Positions 24,506-32,340 of a DNA stretch of 64,000 bases are shown piece by piece. Every line of letters starts with the position of its first letter. Position 1 is the stretch's first letter. Under the pieces are notes generated by a model, which made no database searches, was not told where the DNA came from, and saw nothing but the letters and a program-made list of their open reading frames with translations. The DNA lies in assembly GCF_001687105.1 (NCBI RefSeq), contig NZ_CP014595.1, positions 1,426,001 to 1,490,000 on the forward strand, read 5' to 3'. The position numbers were made by a program, and so were the translations under genes. Source of the DNA: Salipiger sp. CCB-MM3 (GTDB lineage: Bacteria; Pseudomonadota; Alphaproteobacteria; Rhodobacterales; Rhodobacteraceae).

Positions 24506-25537
24506 TCACGCCACCTGATCCTGCAGACGCGCGGGCGTCTCCGCCAGCATAGCGCCGCTTGCGGATCCGGGCGACTCTTCACCCACCTGCAGGATCACCG
24601 CGCCCGCCCGGTGCCGGGTCTCGACCATTTGGTGCGCCTGCACGATCTGCGCGAGGGGAAAGCGCGCGCCGATCACCGGCGTCAGCTGCCCCGCGCGCCA
24701 CATGTCCAGCAGGGCCTCGAGAGCGGCGCGGCTGTCTCCGCTGACATGAAGCCGGAGCCGCGGGCCGCCCGCGAGCTTGGCGCGCAGCAAATGCCACAGC
24801 TCACGCAGGCCGAAGTTCAGCGGCAGGAACAGCCCCTGCGGCGCAAGCAGGCGGCGGCTGCGCGGCCAGTCCAGCGCGCCCACCGTGTCAAAGATCAAAT
24901 CGAACCGCCCGCCAGGGCGGTCGCGGGTGTAATCCAGCACCTCCGCCGCGCCGAGCCCCATGAGCAGCTCTCTGCGCCCCGGCCCCGCCACGGCGGTGAC
25001 CTCGGCCCCCAGCGCGGCGGCGATCTGCACCGCATAGGCTCCGACCCCGCCCGAGGCCCCGAGGATGAGCACGCGCTGGCCGGGCTGCACCCGCGCCACC
25101 TCGCGCAGGAACTCCAATGCGGTCAGCGCGCCGAACGGCAGCGCCGCAGCAGCGTCATAGCCCATGCCCTCGGGGATCGGCACCAGCGCGCCGCTGGCCT
25201 TGGCAAGCGCGTAGTCGGCGTGCCCGCCGTGGCCCAGCACCGCCAGCACGCGCTGCCCCACGGCAAAGCCCTGCACCCCCGCGCCCAGCGCGACGATCTC
25301 GCCCGCCACATCCGAGCCGGGCACCAGATGGCGCGGCTTCCAAAGGCCCGCCACCAGCCGCCCGATCAGCGCCAGCCCGCCGGGAAACGCCGCCGCGCGC
25401 AGCCGCCAGTCGGCGGTGGTGACAGAGGCGGCATGGACGCGGATCAGAACCTCCCCCGGCCCCGGCACGGGGCGCGGCAGATCTTCGACACGCAGGGTTT
25501 CGACGGGGCCATAACGGCGGGCGGTGACGGCTTTCAT
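24506..25537 (-). CDS. Zinc-free MDR family NAD(P)-dependent dehydrogenase
   Basis: A 343-aa medium-chain dehydrogenase/reductase starting MKAVTARRYGPVETLRVEDL. The catalytic GroES-like half contains PVPGPGEVLIRVHAASVTTA and LVPGSDVAGEIVALGAG. The nucleotide-binding half has VLILGASGGVGAYAVQIAAA, the glycine-rich AxxGGVG motif of quinone-oxidoreductase-like members. The cysteine ligands of zinc alcohol dehydrogenases are absent, so quinone oxidoreductase or enone reductase chemistry is more likely. It is divergent from a LysR regulator gene (109 nt to the preferred start), which probably controls it. Substrate unknown. Confidence 0.87.
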   Translation of the reverse strand: MKAVTARRYGPVETLRVEDLPRPVPGPGEVLIRVHAASVTTADWRLRAAAFPGGLALIGRLVAGLWKPRHLVPGSDVAGEIVALGAGVQGFAVGQRVLAVLGHGGHADYALAKASGALVPIPEGMGYDAAAALPFGALTALEFLREVARVQPGQRVLILGASGGVGAYAVQIAAALGAEVTAVAGPGRRELLMGLGAAEVLDYTRDRPGGRFDLIFDTVGALDWPRSRRLLAPQGLFLPLNFGLRELWHLLRAKLAGGPRLRLHVSGDSRAALEALLDMWRAGQLTPVIGARFPLAQIVQAHQMVETRHRAGAVILQVGEESPGSASGAMLAETPARLQDQVA

Positions 25538-25611
25538 GACGGGCTTTCCTTGAAGCGAGATGCGATGAGACGAGATGCCCGCAAGTTACCCGCTGCGGTG
25601 ACGCATGAATA

Positions 25612-25641
25612 TTGACCCATATCGCAGACACCCCATACAAA
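25612..25641 (+). promoter_or_regulatory. Candidate promoter of the LysR gene
   Basis: TTGACC (25612-25617) and TACAAA (25636-25641) are separated by 18 bases and would start transcription at or next to the ATG at 25647, implying a leaderless or nearly leaderless mRNA. No Shine-Dalgarno sequence precedes that ATG. Confidence 0.35.
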
Positions 25642-25646
25642 TACGC

Positions 25647-26546
25647 ATGGATTGGCAGGGATTGCGTTTCGACTGGAACCGGCTGCGGGGCTTTCTGGCC
25701 ACCGCCGAGGAAGGCTCGCTCTCCGCGGCGGCCCGCGCGCTGGGGATGAGCCAGCCGACGCTGGGGCGGCAGGTGGCGGCGCTGGAGGCAGATCTTGGCC
25801 TCACGCTCTTCGAACGGCATGGCACCGGGCTGCAGCTGACCGAGGCGGGCCTGCAACTGGCCGAACACGCGCGGGCCATGGGCGAAGCGGCAGAGCACCT
25901 GTCGCGCGTCGCCTCGGGCCAACAGCAGCAGATCGCGGGCCATGTGACGATCACCGCCTCCGAAATTTACGCCGGCTGGCTGCTGCCGCAGGTGCTGCCG
26001 CAGATCCGCGCCGCCGCGCCGGGGCTGACCATCGAAGTGCTCGCCTCCAACGCCATCCGCGACCTCAAGCGGCGTGAGGCGGATATCGCCCTGCGCAACG
26101 CCCGCCCCGAACAGCCCGACCTCATCGCCCGCAAGATCGCCGAGGATCGCGGCAGCTTCTACGCCACAAAGGCCTATCTCGCTAAGCTGCCGCCGCTCAA
26201 GGCGCTGCCCGATCTCGCGGCAGCCGAATTCATCGCCTTCGAGGATCCCGGCCCGCATATGAGCTTTCTGAAGGGCCTCGGCATCCCGGTCACCGAGGCG
26301 AATTTCCCCCTGATCAGTTCCAGCCACCTCGTGCACTGGGAGATGACCCGCGCCGGTCTCGGCATCGGTGTCGGCCCGCTTGGCCTCGGCGACGCCGACC
26401 CGCGCCTGAGCCGCGCCCTGCCGGATCTCGAGATCCCATTCCCGGTCTGGCTGGTCGCGCACCGCGAGGTGCACAGCTCCCGCCGCATCCGCCTCGTCTT
26501 CGACCTGCTGGCCGAGCTGATCCCGCCGCTGCTGCGCAGCCCCTGA
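25647..26546 (+). CDS. LysR family transcriptional regulator
   Basis: A 299-aa regulator. The winged helix-turn-helix covers residues about 8-66 with RLRGFLATAEEGSLSAAARA and LGMSQPTLGRQVAALEADLG, and the effector-binding domain starts around 95 with GHVTITASEIYAGWLLPQVL. Two starts are possible: ATG 25605 adds 14 residues and ATG 25647 gives a normal LysR length. The latter is preferred, though neither has a good ribosome-binding site. It is divergent from the MDR dehydrogenase gene, the usual arrangement for a LysR regulator and its target. Confidence 0.87.
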   Translation: MDWQGLRFDWNRLRGFLATAEEGSLSAAARALGMSQPTLGRQVAALEADLGLTLFERHGTGLQLTEAGLQLAEHARAMGEAAEHLSRVASGQQQQIAGHVTITASEIYAGWLLPQVLPQIRAAAPGLTIEVLASNAIRDLKRREADIALRNARPEQPDLIARKIAEDRGSFYATKAYLAKLPPLKALPDLAAAEFIAFEDPGPHMSFLKGLGIPVTEANFPLISSSHLVHWEMTRAGLGIGVGPLGLGDADPRLSRALPDLEIPFPVWLVAHREVHSSRRIRLVFDLLAELIPPLLRSP

Positions 26547-26547
26547 C

Positions 26548-26577
26548 GCTTCTTCTCTTTAAAAATACGCACGGCCC
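26548..26577 (-). repeat. Dispersed intergenic element, degenerate copy
   Basis: On the minus strand this reads GGGCCGTGCGTATTTTTAAA followed by GAGAAGAAGC. It matches the GTATTTT-AAAGAGAAGAAG half of the element at 3493-3530 but lacks the full palindromic head. It begins just after the LysR stop codon. Confidence 0.5.
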
Positions 26578-26602
26578 GATCTCCCCACGTCGCGCCGCGC
26601 AT

Positions 26603-26636
26603 AACAAAGGCGCCGCACGGTCTCCCGCACGGCGCC
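26603..26636 (-). terminator. Terminator of the phytase-like gene
   Basis: Read on the minus strand, a 12-bp stem (arms at 26625-26636 and 26609-26620, with two G-U wobbles in RNA) and a GAGA loop are followed by TTTGTT. It lies 25 nt beyond the stop of the phytase-like gene. Confidence 0.7.
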
Positions 26637-26660
26637 CTTCAAGCTCAACAAGACGCCGAA

Positions 26661-28820
26661 TCAGTCGAGCTTGAAGCTCCAGAAGAAGGTCTCGCCCGAG
26701 CTGTCGTCGACACCGTCATTGTCGGTCGAAACATAGGCGGTGCCGTCCTCCGCGATGGCGAGGCCTTCGACCTTGTCGACCACATAGCCGCCCCAGCCCT
26801 TGAGGTCGGGGATCAGGTCGCGCACCTCTTCCTTGCTGACCACCGGCAGGTCGCCACCGAGCGGGGCCGCCACCATCTCTGCCAGCGGGATGCGATAGAC
26901 CTTCTTGGTCACCGCAGCGGCACCGATCTGGTTGTCACGCTCCACCACATAGACGAAATCGCCATGCGCGGTGATCTCCGACAGTCCGACCCAGCCCTTT
27001 TCGGGCGCGGCCTTGGCATAGAGCACGGCGCCCCATTCCTTGGTCTCGGGATTGTAGGAGACAAGCTTCACGTGGTTTTCCGGATCGCCCGTCCACTCGC
27101 GCTGCACGGCCATCCACAGCGTGCCATCCACCATGGTGATGCCCTCGAAGCCAAAGCGCTTCTCCTGCGCCAGCAGCTCTGCCGGAAGGCCGACTTCCTC
27201 TTCGATCTCCCCCTCGGCGCTCACGTGGTAGAGCGCATGCGGGATCAGCTTCGCGGTATTGCCCTCAGAGGCGAGCCAGAAGCCCCCCTCGCCGTCGAGC
27301 GTGATCCCCTCGAGGTCGAGCTTCTGCGCCGGACGGCCCGCGCGGGTCACGTCGAGTGCCTTGGTGATGCGTGCCGGTTTCGACGAAGGGTCGATGGTGA
27401 AGATGCGCGGCTGAAAGCCGTAGAAGCTGTCGTTGACCGCGTAGACCATGCCGTCATCGCCCGCGACCATGCCCGAGATCGCGCCCCAGCCGATCAGTTC
27501 ATCCGCGCCTTCAGAGGTCAGCGTCGGGTACATCGCCGCGCCCTCGGCATACTCGTAGATCATCACATGGGCGCGCACGCCGCCGTCTTCGATCAGGTCT
27601 TCTTCGTTGGCGGTGACCAGCAGGTTGCGCTGCGGGATGGCCACGGCACCTTCGGGGGCGATGCCCGAGGGCAGCATCTGCTTCAGCACCGGGGCGGCAG
27701 GGTCGGTCATGTCATAGACCCCGGCGACCGAGCCGCGCTCGGAGAGCAGGATCATATAGGGCGTGCCGTCAAAGGTCGCGACCTCCATACCCTCGGGCTC
27801 GGCACCCTTGGCGTCCGAGCGCTTGTCCGGGTAGTGGCCGACCTGAACCACCGCGTGTTCGAAGGCGTTGCCGCTGTCGTAAACCTCGGTGCCGTCTTTG
27901 TTGAAGACGGTGAAGCTGCGCGAGCCGCCGTCCATGTCGCCCTCATTGGCGATGGCGAAGTGCTCGTCATCCAGCCATTGCACCGAGTCGGGCTCGCGCA
28001 GGCGGCCTTCCTGGCTCTCGGTGAAGATCAGCGCGCCGCGCTCGTCGGTGGCGTCGATCTCGGTCAGATCCGTGCTGCCCGCCGAGAAGTGGCTGAGCAC
28101 CTCCCCCGATTTGTTCAGCACCACGATGTGGTTGTTCTCTTGCAGGGTGACCACGATCTCACCGGCGCCGTTCACGTCGACGAACTCGGGCTCGGGGTCT
28201 TCCGGCACGATCTCGGCAAGGCCGGTGACATCCGCCTTCACAAGGCTGTCGCATTGCGCCGCGCCATCCACCACGTCGAGGATCGCCACATAGCCCGCAG
28301 GCATCTGCGGCACCCGGCCATCGCCGGCGTCTTCGTCACGCTCGTTCTCGATCGCCACGGTGACAAAGCTGCCGTCCTTGGACAGCGCCACGCTGTCGGG
28401 CTGGCCGCCAAGGTCACACGCGCCGACGATCTCGCCGCTCTGCATGTTCACCATCTCGAGCTTGCCCGAAGGCGCCGTGTAGCTCTCGGAGGTGTTCACA
28501 CCCACAAAAGCGGTGTCGCCCGCGACGGCCACCGAGGTCGGCTCGCCGCCCATCTCGATGTTGCCCAGCGGCTTCGGCGCGCGCGGGTCGGTAATGTCGA
28601 TACGGCCGATCACGCCCAGCGGGCTGTCGGTGTAGACCAGCGTGTTGCCGTCTTCCGAGGCATAGATGATCTCGGCCGAGGTCACGCGCGCACGGTCCTC
28701 GCCCTCGGCCATGTTCTCGGGCGTGGCAAAGCTTGCAATGCGGTTGAAATTTATCTCGGCCTGCGCGGCACCGGCGAAAAGCGCCAGCGCCGAGGTGAGG
28801 CACAGCGTGCGGATGGTCAT
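26661..28820 (-). CDS. Secreted phytase-like/beta-propeller protein
   Basis: A 719-aa exported protein with a signal peptide MTIRTLCLTSALALFAGAAQ (cleavage near AQA). The first half looks like a beta-propeller with repeated blades such as GGEPTSVAVAGDTAFVGV and GGQPDSVALSKDGSFVTV. The second half fits the esterase-like activity of phytase family (PF13449 type), with KLDLEGITLDGEGGFWLASE, FGFEGITMVDGTLWMAVQ, GLSEITAHGDFVYVVERDNQ and KVEGLAIAEDGTAYVSTDND. Members are thought to act on phosphate esters, but activity is rarely proven. Three 11-bp-spaced TCAT-like repeats upstream suggest PhoB control. It stands alone, with its own terminator. Confidence 0.82.
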   Translation of the reverse strand: MTIRTLCLTSALALFAGAAQAEINFNRIASFATPENMAEGEDRARVTSAEIIYASEDGNTLVYTDSPLGVIGRIDITDPRAPKPLGNIEMGGEPTSVAVAGDTAFVGVNTSESYTAPSGKLEMVNMQSGEIVGACDLGGQPDSVALSKDGSFVTVAIENERDEDAGDGRVPQMPAGYVAILDVVDGAAQCDSLVKADVTGLAEIVPEDPEPEFVDVNGAGEIVVTLQENNHIVVLNKSGEVLSHFSAGSTDLTEIDATDERGALIFTESQEGRLREPDSVQWLDDEHFAIANEGDMDGGSRSFTVFNKDGTEVYDSGNAFEHAVVQVGHYPDKRSDAKGAEPEGMEVATFDGTPYMILLSERGSVAGVYDMTDPAAPVLKQMLPSGIAPEGAVAIPQRNLLVTANEEDLIEDGGVRAHVMIYEYAEGAAMYPTLTSEGADELIGWGAISGMVAGDDGMVYAVNDSFYGFQPRIFTIDPSSKPARITKALDVTRAGRPAQKLDLEGITLDGEGGFWLASEGNTAKLIPHALYHVSAEGEIEEEVGLPAELLAQEKRFGFEGITMVDGTLWMAVQREWTGDPENHVKLVSYNPETKEWGAVLYAKAAPEKGWVGLSEITAHGDFVYVVERDNQIGAAAVTKKVYRIPLAEMVAAPLGGDLPVVSKEEVRDLIPDLKGWGGYVVDKVEGLAIAEDGTAYVSTDNDGVDDSSGETFFWSFKLD

Positions 28821-28876
28821 GTGACGTCCCCCTGTTATCGGTCCGCACCGCCATGGGGCCGCAATGTAACGCGCGC

Positions 28877-28904
28877 GTGATGTCCGTATGACGCCTTGAT
28901 GACG
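28877..28904 (-). promoter_or_regulatory. Candidate Pho box array upstream of the phytase-like gene
   Basis: On the minus strand CGTCAT occurs twice 11 bp apart (complement at 28899-28904 and 28888-28893), and a third related unit CATCAC follows after another 11 bp (28877-28882). Pho boxes are direct repeats of CTGTCAT with an 11-bp period; here the GTCAT core is kept in two of the three units. The array ends 57 nt before the gene start, a suitable position for activation by PhoB. Confidence 0.5.
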
Positions 28905-29069
28905 CTACGGCAAATACCTGCCTACCCAGCCTCTCGGAAGGCCCTCAAAATGCCGAAGAATCAGGCTACGCCTTGGGGAATTAACAACAATTAATGGGTG
29001 CGGCGCGGCGCCCCGTTCCATGGCTCGAGTCTTGGCCCTAAACTTTTGAAGTCACGAAGGAGATTTGAT

Positions 29070-29618
29070 GTGTCGATTGCATTTCCCATCCCGCCTTTGG
29101 CCTGCTTTTCCAGCCTCCGGCAAACGGCTGCCGCATTTTCGGCATTTATCGCGCTTTCGGGGATCGCCGTCCCCGCTTCGGCGTCGGAAACCCTGCTCAC
29201 GGTGATCACCGCAGAGGGCGTGGAAACCGCGCTCGACCGCGAGGCGCTGGAAGCGCTCCCGCAGCATGAGTTCAGCACCGAAACCCAATGGACGTGGGAA
29301 GAGCAGAGCTTCAGCGGCCCGCTGCTGATCGACGTTCTGAAAGAAGCGGGTCTGCCCGATCCGGCGAACGGCGGGATGATCGAGTTTGTCGCCGACGACG
29401 GCTATCACGCGAAGATCGACCTGACCGAGAACGCCCAATATCTGACCGACGCCTATCCGATCGTCACCACGCGGGTGAACGGCGAGCCCTTCCCGCTCGA
29501 AAACAACGGCCCGCTTTGGGTGATGTTCCCCTACGATGAACACCCCGAGTTGGACATCGAGCCGGTGCACAATATGACGGTCTGGCAGCTTCTGCAGATC
29601 GTCCAACTGGCAGAATAA
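29070..29618 (+). CDS. Periplasmic molybdopterin-binding-domain-like protein without Moco cysteine
   Basis: A 182-aa exported protein starting at GTG 29070, preceded by AAGGAG with a 7-nt spacer. A signal peptide covers about the first 39 residues (ending VPASASE). The mature part resembles the sulfite-oxidase-type oxidoreductase fold in miniature: FSGPLLIDVLKEAGLPDP, VADDGYHAKIDLTE, YPIVTTRVNGEPFPLENNGP and LWVMFPYDEHPELD. There is no cysteine in the mature chain, so the molybdenum ligand of true SUOX enzymes is absent; it is probably a binding or sensory protein. I know similar small proteins beside signalling genes in Rhodobacteraceae, but no such partner is here. Confidence 0.7.
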   Translation: MSIAFPIPPLACFSSLRQTAAAFSAFIALSGIAVPASASETLLTVITAEGVETALDREALEALPQHEFSTETQWTWEEQSFSGPLLIDVLKEAGLPDPANGGMIEFVADDGYHAKIDLTENAQYLTDAYPIVTTRVNGEPFPLENNGPLWVMFPYDEHPELDIEPVHNMTVWQLLQIVQLAE

Positions 29619-29660
29619 AGCGGGCAGAGTGAGGGCGCGGCACGCGCGCCCTTGCTTGCG

Positions 29661-30458
29661 TCAGTCTCCGGTCACGGCCCGGCAGAGCGGGCTGCTGACC
29701 TCGGCCAGCCCGTCGATCACGTTGAAATGATGCAGGCCCGGGTCGATCACCACGTCGCAGTCGCCCCCGCTCCACGCTTCGCCCAACCAGCGCGCCTGAT
29801 CGAGAAACACCGGACGCTCGTCACCGCCCACCCAGACCGTCACCGGCACCTGCGGCGCGGGCTGGTGGATGGGGCTCTCGGCCTCGGCCTCCGCCGCATC
29901 CAGCTTCAGCCCGGCGTTCATGTCGGTCTGCATCAGCGGCGCGAGGTCCGAGAGCGGCGAGATCGGCACCACGCCAGCGATCCGCTCGGCCACCGGGGCA
30001 GGCAACAGGCCCGGCGCCAACATCCGCGCGACCAGATGGCCCCCGGCGGAATGCCCGGTAAGACGCAGCGGTCCGGCCACTTCGCCCGCCGCCACGGTGA
30101 CCGCAGTGGCGATCTGCCGGGTGATCTCGCTGATCCGCACCTCGGGGCAGAGGTCATAAGACGGCATCGCCACCGCCCAGCCCTGCGCCAGCGGTCCGGC
30201 GGCCAGATGCGACCAGACCGAGCGGTCGAACTTCAACCAGTAGCCGCCATGCACAAAAACCACGAGCCCGCGCGGCGTGCCCTCGGGCAGGAACAGATCG
30301 AGCGCCTGCCGTTCGCCTTCGCCATAGGAGAGGCTGCGCAGCCGCCCCGCAGCCTGCATCTCGGCCCGAAAGACCTCCGCCGCCGCCGACCAGCGTGGCG
30401 GGTAATCCGCCGCCCCCTCGATATGAGCTGCATTGGCATATGCGTCGCTAAGGTCCAT
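29661..30458 (-). CDS. Alpha/beta hydrolase (kynurenine formamidase/esterase-like)
   Basis: A 265-aa hydrolase. The oxyanion-hole motif is VVFVHGGYWLKFDRSVWSHL (HGG-W), the nucleophile Ser is in RLTGHSAGGHLVARML and the final His is probably in DPGLHHFNVIDGL. HGGYW plus GHSAGGH is characteristic of kynurenine formamidase-type arylformamidases and related esterases. Start ATG 30458 follows GGAGAAAGACG. It is divergent from gabD (100 nt apart). No other tryptophan-degradation genes are nearby, so the specific substrate stays open. An open frame continues far upstream opposite gabD but is not coding. Confidence 0.82.
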   Translation of the reverse strand: MDLSDAYANAAHIEGAADYPPRWSAAAEVFRAEMQAAGRLRSLSYGEGERQALDLFLPEGTPRGLVVFVHGGYWLKFDRSVWSHLAAGPLAQGWAVAMPSYDLCPEVRISEITRQIATAVTVAAGEVAGPLRLTGHSAGGHLVARMLAPGLLPAPVAERIAGVVPISPLSDLAPLMQTDMNAGLKLDAAEAEAESPIHQPAPQVPVTVWVGGDERPVFLDQARWLGEAWSGGDCDVVIDPGLHHFNVIDGLAEVSSPLCRAVTGD

Positions 30459-30557
30459 CGTCTTTCTCCGTTCTCGTACTAGACTCGGGAATAACAGATG
30501 CACCGACCTCCGCAGCAGAAAACGCGGCGGAGCGCGACACGAACCAAGGAGGCTCCC

Positions 30558-32033
30558 ATGCTCGACCAGACCACCAACCTTCCCGGGCTGCTGAAGGATC
30601 CCACGCTGCTCGAGACCCGCGCCTTCGTGAATGGCGAATGGATCACCGGCGCCGACGGCGAGTTTGACGTGACCAACCCCGCGCGCGGCGACGTGATCGC
30701 CAAGGTCGCCGACCTCAGCCGCGCCCAGATCGCCGGCACCATCGACGGCGCCTACATCGCGCAGAAAAGCTGGGCGCAATGGACCGGCAAGGAGCGCGCG
30801 CAGGTGCTGCGCAAATGGTTCGACCTGATCATGGAGAATCAGGACGATCTTGGCACCATCATGACCGCCGAACAGGGCAAGCCGCTGGCCGAGGCCAAGG
30901 GCGAGATCGCCTATGGCGCATCGTTCATCGAGTTCTTTGGCGAAGAGGCCAAGCGGGTCTACGGCGAGACGATCCCCGGCCACGCCCGCGACAAGCGCAT
31001 CATGGTGCTCAAGCAGCCCATTGGCGTTGCCGCCTCGATCACCCCGTGGAACTTTCCCACCGCGATGATCACCCGCAAGGCCGGTCCGGCGCTGGCGGCG
31101 GGCTGTTCCTTCGTCGCGCGCCCAGCCTCGGAAACCCCGCTGTCGGCGCTGGCACTGGCGGTGCTGGCCAAGCGCGCAGGCATCCCGGCGGGCGTGTTCA
31201 ACGTGGTGCCGACCTCCTCTGCCTCGGAAGCGGGCAAGGAGTTCTGCGAAAACCCCAAGGTGCGCAAGCTGACCTTCACCGGCTCCACCGAAGTGGGCCG
31301 CATCCTGCTGCGGCAGGGTGCTGATCAAGTGATGAAATGCTCGATGGAACTGGGCGGCAACGCGCCCTTCATCGTCTTTGACGACGCCGATCTCGACGAA
31401 GCGGTGCAGGGCGCCATCGCCTGCAAGTTCCGCAACAACGGCCAGACCTGCGTCTGCGCCAACCGCATTTACGTGCAGGCCGGGGTCTATGATGCCTTCG
31501 CCGAGAAGCTCGCCGCCGAGGTGGCCAAGCTCAAGGTCGGCGACGGGCTGGAAGAGGGCACCGATCTTGGCCCGCTGATCACCTCCAAGGCGATCGACAA
31601 GGTGCAGGAGCATATCGCCGACGCCAAGGAAAAGGGCGCCAAGGTTATCCTCGGCAGCGAGGCGCATGAGCTGCAGGGGCAGTTCTTCGGCCCGACCATC
31701 GTCACCGGCGCCACGCGCGAGATGAAATTCGCCACCGAAGAGACCTTCGGCCCGCTCGCGCCGCTGTTCAAATTCGAAAATGAGGACGAGGTGATCGAGA
31801 TGGCCAACGACACGATCTTTGGCCTTGCGTCCTACTTCTACGCCAACGACCTGAGCCGCGTGTACAAGGTCGCCGAGGCGCTGGAATATGGCATCGTCGG
31901 CGTCAACACCGGCCTCATCTCAACCGAGCTTGCCCCCTTCGGCGGCGTCAAACAGTCCGGCCTCGGCCGCGAGGGCAGCCACCACGGCATCGAGGATTAC
32001 CTCGAGATGAAATACGTCTGCCTGAGCGTCTAA
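30558..32033 (+). CDS. gabD: NAD(P)-dependent succinate-semialdehyde dehydrogenase
   Basis: A 491-aa aldehyde dehydrogenase that oxidises succinate semialdehyde to succinate in 4-aminobutyrate catabolism. The catalytic Cys298 is in NNGQTCVCANRIYVQAG, including the neighbouring second cysteine (Cys300) that forms the redox switch in GabD; the catalytic Glu is in MELGGNAPFIVFDDADLDEA. The phrases ITPWNFPTAMITRKAGPALA, FTGSTEVGRILL and APFGGVKQSGLGREGSHHGI are GabD-like. Start ATG 30558 follows GGAGGCTCCC; the frame is open 20 codons upstream. It is divergent from an alpha/beta hydrolase gene. No gabT is visible nearby. Confidence 0.93.
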   Translation: MLDQTTNLPGLLKDPTLLETRAFVNGEWITGADGEFDVTNPARGDVIAKVADLSRAQIAGTIDGAYIAQKSWAQWTGKERAQVLRKWFDLIMENQDDLGTIMTAEQGKPLAEAKGEIAYGASFIEFFGEEAKRVYGETIPGHARDKRIMVLKQPIGVAASITPWNFPTAMITRKAGPALAAGCSFVARPASETPLSALALAVLAKRAGIPAGVFNVVPTSSASEAGKEFCENPKVRKLTFTGSTEVGRILLRQGADQVMKCSMELGGNAPFIVFDDADLDEAVQGAIACKFRNNGQTCVCANRIYVQAGVYDAFAEKLAAEVAKLKVGDGLEEGTDLGPLITSKAIDKVQEHIADAKEKGAKVILGSEAHELQGQFFGPTIVTGATREMKFATEETFGPLAPLFKFENEDEVIEMANDTIFGLASYFYANDLSRVYKVAEALEYGIVGVNTGLISTELAPFGGVKQSGLGREGSHHGIEDYLEMKYVCLSV

Positions 32034-32340
32034 GCCCTGCGGGGAAGCTGCCTGCTTCCTCTTGGCGAAAATATCCCGGGGAGTGTGAGGGGCAGCGCCC
32101 CTCACCAGCCTCGAGTGGACGCCGCGGAACGCTCCACGTGAAACAGCGCTCTTGCCAAAACCGCCTGCCCGCCGCATCTTCGGCAGCGGGCAGGCGATGG
32201 CGTCGCCGGTGCCGCTTGGCACGCCCTGTCACCGGGTGAGTTCCCATCATCCAAAGACACAACCGTCCTGAACGCCGGGACCTTGCTTTGTCTCTGCGGC
32301 AGGGTCGGGTTCCGCCCCTCCGCATCCAAAGGAGGGCCAT
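32034..32340. other. Intergenic region between gabD and creatinase genes
   Basis: This 307-nt stretch holds an inverted copy of the dispersed element (32055-32105) and an 11-bp inverted repeat with arms CGCCTGCCCGC and GCGGGCAGGCG (32162-32172 and 32186-32196, no T-run). It ends with the creatinase leader and its ribosome-binding site (AAAGGAGGGCC). No convincing small gene was seen. Confidence 0.6.
32055..32105 (-). repeat. Dispersed intergenic element with hairpin head, inverted copy
   Basis: CTTCCTCTTGGCG then AAAATATCCCGGGG (32055-32081) is the reverse complement of the element at 33608-33634. The adjoining perfect hairpin GTGAGGGGC-AGC-GCCCCTCAC (32085-32105) forms its GC-rich head. It lies 22 nt after the gabD stop and could act as a terminator or REP-like element. 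Confidence 0.7.

Noticed and set aside
26964..28880. Plus-strand open frame of about 638 codons opposite the phytase-like gene
   Set aside because: Antisense shadow with unusual Arg/His/Val composition and no signal, domain or ribosome-binding site.
28979..28995. TTAA-N6-TTAA resembling a CtrA site upstream of the SUOX-like gene
   Set aside because: The CtrA consensus has a 7-base spacer; here it is six, and no other cell-cycle context is present.
30459..31667. Long 5' extension of the alpha/beta hydrolase frame across gabD
   Set aside because: The hydrolase has a natural start at 30458 with a ribosome-binding site, and the extension runs antisense to the well-supported gabD gene.
32162..32196. 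11-bp inverted repeat CGCCTGCCCGC/GCGGGCAGGCG considered as a terminator or operator
   Set aside because: It has no T-run and a 13-base loop, and lies in the middle of the creatinase leader; no function can be supported, so it is only mentioned in the intergenic entry.
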